From the NCBI GenBank assembly GCA_026724425.1, contig JAIUCV010000003.1, positions 60,069,088 to 60,133,087 of the forward strand: DNA of 64,000 nt, given 5' to 3'. Both the position numbers and the translations under genes were made by a program. This stretch comes from Erythrophleum ivorense (Eukaryota > Streptophyta > Magnoliopsida > Fabales > Fabaceae). Of the stretch, positions 1 through 13,900 are shown piece by piece (the first letter of the stretch is position 1; each line of letters starts with the position of its first letter). Below the pieces are notes generated by a model that was given only the letters and a program-made list of their open reading frames with translations, was not told where the DNA came from and did not search any database.

Positions 1-99
1 AGGAAAGTACCTACATAATTGTTGAAGAGCAAGAATAGCTCTCCCGTAGGAGTTGCCTTCATTGAACTTTGTCCAGAAATCCTCCATATTTTACATAGA
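1..99 (-). other. Candidate last coding exon of the phytoceramidase gene, cut by the window edge
   Basis: After the last sure exon (ending at 1972 with two bases of an open codon) the gene needs a further exon. On the minus strand an AG acceptor at 101-100 followed by sequence from 99 downward gives a reading that starts SLCKIWRISG, which resembles the polar tail I recall for this family. It then reads ELFLLFNNY and runs off the window. A one-base shift would instead give WTKFNEGNSYG, so either the acceptor is wrong or a small frameshift is present. A second candidate lies at about 1390-1470 and ends in a stop. Neither can be settled here. Confidence 0.35.
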
Positions 100-375
100 C
101 TTTAGCCTACATGGAGACCATAGCAACCGTATCACATTAAGATTGTGGTCATTGTAAAATAGCACGCAAATCGGTATTACAAAAAAATCATACAGAAAAG
201 AAACTAGAAATTATCCACTATCCCTTTTATGAGAGTTAGTTGAATTGGCAAGTGGGAATGATATCTCTCCTTATCAACCTGCGTTTCATTCTTCTAGAGA
301 GCACTATAATTCTAAGTGCATCAAGCTGATATATAAAAGGGTAAATCTTTAAAGTCGTTCAAGAAAAAGATTAAA

Positions 376-780
376 GGACAAATTATAGTTTTAATCCCTA
401 TAATTTTATTTAATTTTTAATTTTTAATTTTGACCTTATATTTTAAAAAATTGTAATTAGATCCTTACAGTTTACAAATTCTTTAATTTAATCCCTATTA
501 TTAAAATTTTGTCAATATTCCATTAAACTTTGTTGATGTAATAAATCTTATATTATTTTAATATTCTGAATATATATAATTTATGTTAACAAAATATGTA
601 AAAGTATAGATAATAAAATAAGATTAACTTATATATATGACAAAATATTGATAAAAATATAATGACAGGGATTAAATTAAAAATTATTTAAATTATAAAG
701 ACCCAATTACAAATTTTTAAACTATAAAGACTAATTTAAAAATTGAATGAAATTATAAAGACAAAAAAAAAATCACTAAT
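376..780. repeat. AT-rich foldback (MITE-like) element, copy A
   Basis: The left half contains TTTTAATCCCTATAATTTTA and the right half ends in AAATTATAAAGAC runs that are its rough reverse complement. The whole block therefore folds back on itself around about 590. A second copy with the same layout lies at 26004-26455. No coding capacity is seen. It lies in the putative last intron of the ceramidase gene. Exact termini and target duplication were not resolved. Confidence 0.5.
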
Positions 781-865
781 GCTACAACACAGGTTAATAT
801 CAAGGTGTAGAAAGAAGGTAGCAACAGTTTACTTTGCAGAATAGATGAGGATTCTAAGAAACAAT

Positions 866-1185
866 GGGCCTGTTTGAAACTGTTTTTGTTTTAATGTTTT
901 CAAAACATATATTTCTAAGAACAAATTTTTGAGAACAAAAAAATTAAAAAATCTGTTTGAATCATTATTTTGAAAAGTAATTATTTTTTGTTTTTTACCT
1001 GATTCTATAAAACAAAAATTACAAAACACTTAAAAAGTGTTCTGAGTTTTTTGTTTTTAAAAACAAAATTTTGTTTTTTTGTTTTCCAAAACACTTCATT
1101 AAAAACACATTATCAAACAGGTTTTTTTGTTTTTTTGTTCTTGAAAACAAAAAAATTGTTCTACAGAACAGTTTTAAACAGGCCC
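866..1185. mobile_element. MITE with GGGCCTGTTT terminal inverted repeats
   Basis: The left end GGGCCTGTTTGAAACTG and the reverse complement of the right end, GGGCCTGTTTAAAACTG, match except for one base. The interior is T/A-rich and internally complementary. AAT at 863-865 and 1186-1188 flank the element and may be a 3-bp target duplication. Length is 320 bp with no transposase. A 3-bp duplication with GC-rich ends fits a Tourist/PIF-Harbinger type, but this is an inference. Confidence 0.65.
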
Positions 1186-1971
1186 AATGTTGCATCTATT
1201 GCATAGATGAAAATTGTCCTTGGAATCTTTTATATTATAAATTTTGTCTGAGTCGCACTATAAATGAGCCATCCTGGGCTTATCTTGGATTCTGTGTTTT
1301 TTTTCTCTGAATGCCATCTTCTCTTTCACTGTGATAGGTTTCATTTCAAATTTATTCACTCCAATATATCCGTACAATGCACAGGAAGGCAACTAGTTTG
1401 AGCATAATCCCCTCATCTTGCTCTCATTGGCAAGGTAGGATCCTCCACAGTATAAGGTTACCAAACTTGCAACTCAGGCTTGTATAACAACATCGTTAAT
1501 AAATCAAATGACTTTAAAGCTTGGATCATATGATATCAAACAAGCTATGATTATTAGAATAAAAGGAAAAATTAATAACAAGGAAACAAATAGAACAAGG
1601 GCATAATTACCCATGAAATGCATACTATATTGTACCAGAGAATCAAGTAAAATTAAAAAAAAAATCCAAAAAATTGTTAGAAAATCCCAAAAAGAGAAAG
1701 AAATTTTTTTCATATATAGCTTCCTTTTTAAAACGTTTATTAATGTTATTACTTTGTTTTTTCATGCTACACATACATTCCAATAGACATGCTGAGAGAT
1801 TTTAGAAGGAACCAGGCACCTGAGCTGAATGCCAACTCATTTTGCCTAGATCACACCATGCTTTTTTCCACAACTATTCAATTTGAGGCCATATTCTTTC
1901 AAATAATTCAAATTCTTAAATCAGTAAATCCATGAATTAGAAGAATTCAGAGGTTGCATGCATTAAAATAC

Positions 1972-3853
1972 CTCTTGACATCAATACTCCTCTTTGCAAG
2001 CATGATTGTCAAGACGACAGGAACCATTGCAGCAGACAAGTGCTTGATTGTGTGACCGCTGACAATATGATTAGTCCATTTATAAATCACTCTATCAGTA
2101 GCCTCTCCCACCTTAGCTAAAAGAAAAAATCCTGCAATGACTTAAATGATGCCTAGCATGGTTGGTATTTAAAATGAACTTGAAGGGATATGTGTGTGTG
2201 TGTAACCCAAACCTGCAGCCCAGAGCCAGTATATTGAATGTGTGTACAGTGGAGGCACCAAAACAGCAATGAGAGAAATGGCAATACATGGCCCAAATTG
2301 GGCCAGAGCATAAAGGCGGACGTCGTCAAAGAGCCTATATTAAGAACAGGGTTAGAGGGCCAAAAAGGCAATTATTTGCAAGTGGTAAATCTCAAAATCA
2401 TGCATGTTCAAGTACTTCGCAATACTTAACGTTAAATGGAAATCATTTAAAGGAATTATTGCAACATTAAAAATTACTAGTTTAACTTTTGGCATTGTCT
2501 AAACCACTCCTAGATTTCATCTCTCGATGAATGTTTCATCTCTGTGACAACTAGGTTTACAGAATTAACAAATAGTTTTATATGTCTGAAGAACAACTAT
2601 CTTCACTTATAGAAGAAAGAATTCGTCAAACAATATGAGGGAAAATTTTAAAACAGGTCCTTTACCATAGTGAATTGCCAGCAACTGTTAATGGATAAGC
2701 AAAAGAACTAGTGTAAATAAAAGAAACAAAGAAGTAAGCTTGCCTCCAATACACAATGCTCATTATACCCGCCATAACTAAAGGCATGATTGAAATCGTT
2801 CCCTTCTTCTCATCAATCCTTTCAATGATGAATATCGCTACAACTGATGCGAAAGCAACAGTCATCTGCAATAATAGACAGATAGGGGATAAAAAGTGAC
2901 AAATTCAAATAGGAAAAAGGGATTAAGGGAATGGACTTCTATAATGACTAATTCAACTTTCTTAGAAGGAACTCACTGGCAGCCTATCCCACACAAGGCG
3001 AGAATCATCTGGCTTTAGATGATAGTATGAAGAACCAAATGTAACAGCAGCCATGCCAACATAAAAGCACGTCCAACCCCATATTTCACCTTGCAAGCTT
3101 TTGGCAGGTACAGAATATGATTCACAACAATCATATACAAAAGCATATTGCTCAAAAAAGAAATTGGTGGTGACAAAATAAAATACCTGAACTTAAAATA
3201 ATTCCCATAATGGCAAAGTATAACCCCAATGAGACCAATAACCAGAAATGGGAAATTTGACATCACATCAGGCGCATTAGGAATGCCTGCCAAACATAAC
3301 AAGCCCTTCATTTTCAAATTTTACCGCAGACAATGCGGTAAAGAAAGAATAAACTAGCAATTTGATCCCTTTTTCCCCTCTTATGGTCCATGAATATTAG
3401 TTAATACACAAAATAGTCCCTAACAGTAACAAACCTATTATACATTAGTTGTTTGATCAAATAACCTTAAGAATAGGACTAGCATGCACTAGAATTTGTT
3501 GTTTTCAAATACTTACTCGTAAGAATTTGATAGATTCCACAAAAAGAAAAACCTTCCACTCAATTCACATAAATTCCCAAAAAAGATATCTACTTGACCC
3601 AACTTCACATTTTTGAGTTAACCCATATAGCAAAAACACAAAGGGTAACAAATAGTCCAATAACAATTGCACCTATGAGAGGGATGGATATTTCAAGTTT
3701 GACTCAATCAGAAAAGGGCTAACCGAAGAATTGGCGTTTGTCAGCGAAATCATGGTAGTCTTGAGACTGAGGAATCCTTGGGGTCACCATCATCAATATT
3801 AGGAATAAGCAAGTAACAGCAACTACCCATGAGTATATGGTGCGTTTCTCCAT
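1972..3853 (-). CDS. Alkaline phytoceramidase-type ceramidase (six supported exons, 3' end incomplete)
   Basis: Family role: hydrolysis of (phyto)ceramide to sphingoid base and fatty acid in ER/Golgi membranes. Exons on the minus strand: 3853-3724, 3286-3187, 3097-2977, 2865-2744, 2334-2213 and 2131-1972. They join in frame to 251 residues starting MEKRTIYSW. The translation follows my recollection of the Arabidopsis At5g11870 protein: SNFPFLVIG near residue 50, SSYYHLKPDD at 99-108, LVWDRLP at 111-117, FIIERIDE, and SGHTIKH at 223-229. His103, His225 and His229 match the three zinc-binding histidines of the alkaline ceramidase family; Ser99/Ser100 and Asp114 match its other conserved residues. 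Several hydrophobic segments fit a seven-helix membrane protein. The 3853 ATG gives the expected short hydrophobic N terminus. The fourth intron (2743-2335) has a GC donor. The 5' flank (3854-3900) is GA-rich. The last exon is unresolved. Confidence 0.9.
2335..2743 (-). other. GC-AG intron of the phytoceramidase gene
   Basis: The donor reads GGAG|GCAAGC on the minus strand, the usual strong context for a GC donor, and the acceptor is TATAG at 2339-2335. Protein continuity across the junction (TGG AG|G CTC, giving W-R-L-F-D-D) supports this position and leaves no in-frame GT alternative nearby. Confidence 0.8.
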
Positions 3854-4179
3854 CTTTCACGTACAATGGATGTAAGAAGAGAGAGAGAGACAGAGAGAGG
3901 AGGTTAAGGGAAAGCGATGGACGGTGGTGGCCACCTGCTTATGCCCAACGCAAAGCGGCGCGGCGGTGCGGTTGTCCATTTTCCACCGAAACTTAACGGG
4001 CCTAAGTTCATTAGAGTTTGGCTAATCCAGTGTTATTGACAACTATGAAGTCTAGAATATGCCACCTTCCCGAGGATTCTGACTAAATTGTTGTTTCTTT
4101 TATGTATAAAGTTTTGAATTTCTTCTAGATTGTCTCCCTCCATGGTCAATTCTCTAGAGAGAGAGCTTTTGATACGTAG

Positions 4180-4890
4180 AAGGCTAATTGAAGGACACGG
4201 ACGTGACTGCACAGCATGCGGTGAAGATCTTAGTTTAACACGTGTCTTTCTCTTCTGTTTAGAAATTAAAATCTTAGTTATAAAAAAATTTAACTTTAAA
4301 AAAAATGTTAATTATGAGAACATAAATTTTAATTATAAAAAATTATATTTCAAAATTTTAAATTATAAAGATAAAAATTTTAATTCTGAAAAAATATATT
4401 GTAAAAATTTTAATTATAATGATAAAATATTAATTATAAAGAATTTTAAATTATTTTGAAGGTTCAATAAATTAAAATTTGTGTTTTTAGTGAAAATTTT
4501 TAGAGTTTAGTTTCTTAAAAAAATTTATATATAATTTTTTATATTTTTATTTTCATGTTTTCTAATAAAAAATGAAAAATATATAAATTTTTTAATTAAA
4601 ACATAATAAGTATATAAATTTTTTAAATAATTATATAATTCTTCAGTTAAATTATATAATTATTATATTTTTATTAAAAATTTATACATTTATCTTATTT
4701 TAATTAAAAATTTTAATATAAAGAATATAAATTGTTGTTCCTAAATTTAATTTATTATTATTAATTTTTATTTTTATAATTAAAATTTTTATTCTTAAAA
4801 TTTTTATCTCTAAAATTGATCACATGTCAATCCATAGGTTTAAATGCATCCATCTGCAGTCACACGTGTCCGCTAATTGCATTCCCTCCA
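4180..4890. repeat. Large imperfect foldback element with AT-rich core
   Basis: The segment GGACACGGACGTGACTGCA at about 4194-4212 recurs inverted as TGCAGTCACACGTGTCC at about 4854-4870. GCTAATTG lies just outside the left arm and its inverse just outside the right arm. The core is made of repeated ATTATAAA/AATTTTAA blocks. A single open frame at 4130-4459 is low-complexity Lys/Asn/Phe and is not a gene. The element looks non-autonomous; its class is unknown. Confidence 0.5.
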
Positions 4891-6759
4891 TGTGAATCGA
4901 AGGTCGTTAGGAGTAATACTTTTGGCTAGATCTATTTTTGTTCCTTTGGATTTTAAACATTGAAGCTCTGACTAATAATTTAAAAATATTTTACTTTTAT
5001 TGTTATTTTTAAACCCAGCTCATAAAATATGGAATATTAGACTTTATATTATAAAGTATTACTTTAGTTTATCCGACTACAACATCATTTGATTTTAATA
5101 TTAAGGTGATTTAGGTTATATGAACTCGTTAAATAATAAGTAATCAAGTTTAGTCCCAAAAAAAAAGTCAGTAGGATAACTTTAAATTATATTAAAAATG
5201 GTTGGCAAATGAAAGCTTGATGTTCTCCAATAGTATCGATACTATTTAGCATCTCCGGTGAGTAAGCATGATAACAAGTGAGTATTCAGTTAAATTTTAG
5301 AGAATTGCTTATAAATTTAATCTTTAAATTCAGATATCTAAAAATGTTAGGTATAGAAATTAAAAAGTAATAAATAAAAATAATTTTTGTACTTTTATTT
5401 TAAACAGATAATAAAAAATACTTAATAATTATTAAAAAAGACGTAATAAATATTGCACCCCGTTTGTACCAAACCACTTTGAGTATATATATTGCTGCTA
5501 GTTTTAGGGTTCATCTGTACTTCATATCGTGTCGTACGATGTTTGTTTTGCTTATTTACTTTTGTGCTTCCATTGGGCCACATGCCCATACCTTCTCCAC
5601 ACAAAAAATATACATGTACATTCATAAAAATTAATTTTATAATAAAGAATAATGAAGCGAATTACAAAAACTTGTTTCGAAATTTCACTATGCTAAAGAT
5701 TTTTCTCACAAATAAAATAAGTTATTAGCACTCCATATTTTTAAATCATATGATAAATCATTCACTATATTAGTCTAACGTCAGAATACTGGGTGACATA
5801 GATGAAATCACATATTTTATAGGTATTCTTAATAGTTTCCAACAATCTTCTCATTATCTGTCAAGGTACTATTAAAGTGTATTTCTTTTGTAATACAAAT
5901 ATAGAGTATCACTTTTATAATAAAATTTTTGTTCTATTATCATAAGCAAAAATACAAAAATAATATTACAAACAAATTTAATATTGTTTATAATCAAGTA
6001 TACAATAGGAATATTTATAATAATTAAAAAAATTGTTACAAGAATTTTACAAGTATAAAAATCTCACAAACTCTGGCTAAATCTCTAATGTTAAATGATA
6101 AGTCTGTAATTTGTTATATTTTTTTATTATTTTAAGAGACTTATCATGTAAATATTGAATTTATTTTACGCTTTTATATATAAATTTTAATTGTTAATGT
6201 TTAGTGAGTTTTAGTTTTTATTTCTTTAAATTTTGGTTAATTTGTGTTTATTAAATGTAAGTTGTATTTTGATATTTTTACTTAGATTTTTAAGTTGTTA
6301 AGTTGTTTAATTTTTGTTAATAAATTGTAAATAGTAATTATATGAAATTTTATATTTTTTGTAAAAATAGAAATATATACAATAACAAAGGTTGAAAATG
6401 ACTGCTAAAAAAGGCTAAAAATTATTGTTGAAAGTAGAAACCATGGCTAAAAATAGGGTCTGTGACACCTAATTTCAATTTCTTATTTTGACAAGGAAAC
6501 TTCAAGTCGCAATGCTACATTGAAATATAAAAAGTATGGCCATTTTAAGGTTTGATTTTGCTAATATAAAAGGAACTTTTGATGATTTCTTCAATGGGTT
6601 GAGTCTTGGGCTTCTTAGGCAAGGGATTGAGTTTCCATTGGCAATAAGAAAACTTGAGTTTGGAGAAAGCTCATTGATTAAATCAATTATTCTCTTCTTC
6701 CCTTGCTTCATTTTCTATTTGATACCCATTTGGCCTATGCTCTATTTTAAATGTTGATT
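4891..6759. other. AT-rich intergenic DNA, no gene recognised
   Basis: Only short open frames occur, none with a recognisable domain. The frame at 6536-6757 begins MAILRFDFANIKGTF but matches no family I know and lies in generally decayed sequence. Confidence 0.4.
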
Positions 6760-7500
6760 TCTCTTGTAATTATTTGAGCTTGTTGGTTTAAGATTATGAT
6801 AAGCCCTAATATGTAGATTGTAATTATTCTCTTTACTTGTAATTAATGGTATGATTTGTTTATTCAATCTTGTTCTTAATATTTCTAAGTATATGAAAAC
6901 TATTAGATGATTTGAGTAACTCAAATAAACTTAAGAAAGGGAATTTAGGGTTATACCATGGATTGGGCAATGTGAGTTTGAGTCACTTGTCAAATTGAGT
7001 GAGTCAATTTGCTTGTTCGATAAGAATATATTATTATTCTCATGTAACCATAATTAGGACCCATTCTTAATTAAGTATTTTAATCAATTATAGACAAGAT
7101 TATGATTTGGTTTAAAATAAATGCCTATAAGTAATTCAAAAGATACTTATAGATAGCTAAAAATCCTAAATTAGCAAATATCATCATTAAAAGCTAGACA
7201 ATGAGTGTTTAATCAAGTTCCTATGAAATATTAAGGAGAATTATAATCCTAGTTCTTAATTTCTTGAATTAGTCTAAAATACTGTCTTTATTTGTTATTT
7301 TTATGTCTTCAATTTAGTTTTTCTTTAATTACTATTTATTGATGGCTTGATTTAGGTTAAGGTATGAACTTTAATACTTAGTAACTATTGTAATGATAAA
7401 TGCTCATAGGAATGATACTCTACTCATCATTATATTATTTGTGCAATACGTATATTTGCATATATACTTTCGTAGCATAACACCAAAAGGTTAAAAGAAT
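6760..7500 (+). repeat. LTR-retrotransposon leader-like remnant
   Basis: The block ends with GGAATGATACTCTACTCATC followed by TATATTA and a run of TATA-rich words. This layout resembles the reverse complement of 50520-51250, which lies just upstream of a degenerate gag on the other strand. No gag or pol follows here, so this is likely an isolated leader fragment of a related gypsy-type element. Confidence 0.3.
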
Positions 7501-10739
<3,239 letters not shown>

Positions 10740-10933
10740 ATTTGCTGTCAACGTTAATGAGAAAAAAACCTTCGACTCACCAAAATCCCTGCCGTGCTGC
10801 GCTTTTTATACGAAAGATATTCAGCATGCTCCCTTAAATTAGAAGCAAAACCCAAAGCCAAAACCCTCCCACTAATACCCCATAGCATCCTCCTCCTCTA
10901 GCCACCATAGCCAATAGCTCAGAGAGTTGAGTC
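10740..10933 (+). promoter_or_regulatory. 5' leader and core promoter region of the importin gene
   Basis: CTTTTTATACG at about 10803 could serve as a TATA-like box. AAACCCT at 10861-10867 matches the telo-box core common in promoters of plant growth-related genes. The start ATG at 10934 sits in GAGTCATGGCG, a good plant context. The transcription start is not visible. Confidence 0.35.
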
Positions 10934-13900
10934 ATGGCGCAGTCTCTGGAGCTATTGCTTATACAATTCTTGATGCCCGACAATGATGCCCGGCGTCAGG
11001 CGGAGGACCAAATTAAGCGACTGGCTAAAGACCCACAAGTGGTTCCGGCGTTGGTTCAGCATCTGCGCACCGCCAAAACCCCCAACGTCCGCCAACTAGC
11101 CGCCGTGCTGCTTCGCAAGAAGATCACCGGTCATTGGGCCAAACTCTCTCCCCAGCTTAAACAGCTTGTTAAGCAGTCCCTCATTGAGAGCATTACAATG
11201 GAGCACAGGTATTCGTCGGCGAGATTGCCATTTTCTGATCCTTGTTTGATTTGAATTTTATTGATCCTCTAGCAAATGGGTACACAGCTAATTGAATTTT
11301 GTTCGTTTATGCCAATTTGCGATGGAACAGATGCTCAGTCTAAGAAATTGGCTTCAATTCTCATGGATACCCATCATGTTAAAATGAGATATTTCTACAG
11401 AAAATAATAATTTTGACTTTAACAATCCAAGTTCACTTAGCCCCAGACTATCTATTAAATCCACTGAAAATTACTATTGATGTTCAGCTGTGAGGTTTAC
11501 TGTTTGGTCAGTCAACAGTAGGCAAAATTATGATATTATCTTTTCTTGGGCAAGACTTCTGGTTTCATTTATGATTGGAGTTAATGGAGAGGGAGATGGA
11601 ACTGAGGCTCTTCCTCGGCCACTGCCTGGCCAGAGATTACCTGTAATACTTGTACTGGGATAGGTTGAAAAGTTAGTCTATCATCGCATTGCCATATATA
11701 TTGGTAACAAGGAAACTATGATTACTTGACTATTCTTTTCGTACTGAACATATCTTCTTAGTATTCTTATAATAATGTATTGAGACATGGTCGGCTATCA
11801 TCATTTCCTGTGATTCATTACAATCACAAAGTTGTATTGGTTAATTCCATGGTACATTTTGGTGTTGTTCGCATTTCATATGTTCTGTTACTTTTGGTGT
11901 CATGATCATGAATCACCATCAGGTAATCTTATACTGATCTCATGTTATAATATGCAGTCCTCCCGTAAGGAAAGCAAGTGCCAATGTAGTGAGTATTGTA
12001 GCAAAGTATGCTGTTCCAGCTGGAGAGTGGCCTGATTTATTGCCCTTTCTGTTCCAATGTAGTCAGAGTGCACAGGAAGACCATAGAGAAGTAAGTTTAT
12101 GACATTTGAAAGTCATATAGTTTCATTTTTCTTCTATGGCGTCTTTTGTTGTTGGTTGTTTGTTACCGTCCTGCTCTTCCTCTTCAAGTCGAAATACAAC
12201 ATATTCCTCAGACAGTTTTGCTTTTAGGCATCCGTAATGTTTGAATATGTAGCAAGATGACAATCATGGACTGGCATGCTATTATAGTAATCTCATTGTC
12301 ACATTGGATATAATATCTTATTATTCATTTAAATATGACTTTTCATAATTTGGTGTTATAAACACAAAAGCATAACCATTAGGGACTTGTGATGAAATGT
12401 GAATGCAACTAAGACCTTAGAAAAGATGATTTTACATGGTTGGTTGCCTCATGCTACAATTATATGAGAAGTCTACAAGGTTTTGAAGAAGAAACTATTT
12501 TTTTTCCTCTGTAATTTGCAGAGTTTATCTAATGTAAGATCAAGGCTAGGTGGTGCTCATTTTACATATTTTTGACTTTCTCAGTGATACTTTATCATTC
12601 ATTACCAGTTTTTGCTATGATCAAGAGATCATGTGGTGAGTCTGGTGATCTTATCTGCAAGAACCTGACTAAAGTCTGTTTCTTCTTAATTAGAGATGCA
12701 TTTTTTGTTTGTGGAATTATAAATCTTCAAGTGACATGCTTTCTCACAAGCTAACAAGCTCCCATTGTACTTTAAAGAATAGTTTTTACTCCTTAGGGTA
12801 TGAGCTCACTTGCCATTTGGTTACTAATTTAAGTATGGACTATAGAGTCGAGAAAAAATTGTTGGTGACTCTATTTCATTTCCCTTTGTTTTTAAACCCA
12901 TTTCCTCTTCTATTAGTTAGTAGCTTAAAATTTATCTTATAATGCTCATATTCCTGTTTGGCAAACTGACATCTAACAAAGTGTTATGCTTTTGGGAGGT
13001 AAGGTGGCATTGATTCTCTTCAGCTCTTTAACTGAAACAATTGGGAACACTTTTCGGCCACATTTTGCAGATCTCCAAGCACTTTTACTCAAGTGCCTGC
13101 AGGATGAGACTAGCAACCGTGTTAGAGTTGCTGCCCTTAAGTAAGTTAATATTTCATTTTTGGTGTTTTTATAGTTGCACAAAACAATTATAATAATTTT
13201 CCATTGTTCCTTACCAAGAGCTGTGCCTGCTTTGTTAGGGCGGTGGGATCTTTTCTAGAATTCACTCATGATGGGGATGAAGTGGTGAGTATGTATCGTT
13301 TATGTCACTGTATAAATCTTCTGTAAAATAGAAACCCAAAAAAAAAAAAAGTAATTGGGATTTACATTGCTATATGTGTTACCTGTTTACTGTTATCGCA
13401 AAAAAGTAAAGGGTGTCAGTATTGACTGTAATAAGTTCATGACTCAGAAATCTCAATACATCAAACATGATTGTTGATAGAAGTTAACTTTCTGTTGCCA
13501 ATTACCACTATAATTCTAAAAATAGACAAATAAGTAATACAAAAGAAAGATAGGATCCTTTTGGGGGATGATTGGTTTGAGGAAAAGGCGAGTGTGTTAA
13601 ATTTCATTTCTGTCACTTTCATATATTGTCACTCAAGATTTGACAGGCATATATATCTTTCTCACAATAAGCCGGGAAATTAAATAATGACAATCTGTCT
13701 GGAAATCTGAGACTGTCAACTTCCTGATAACTTAAGTTAGTACTTGATGGCAGTCGATGGGGAAAAAGGGAAGGTGAGCAAGAAGAATAAACAAGGAAAT
13801 ACTAATTGCAATGCTACTAGACATCAAGGTCCTATGAAAGTGTTAAATTTAAATTCAAATTTCTTCAGTTATTTTTGTGGCTTCCTTGAAGAAGTCTGTT

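Noticed and set aside
4130..4459. 109-codon plus-strand frame
   Set aside because: It lies in a foldback element, is Lys/Asn/Phe-rich in its last 70 residues, and matches no family.
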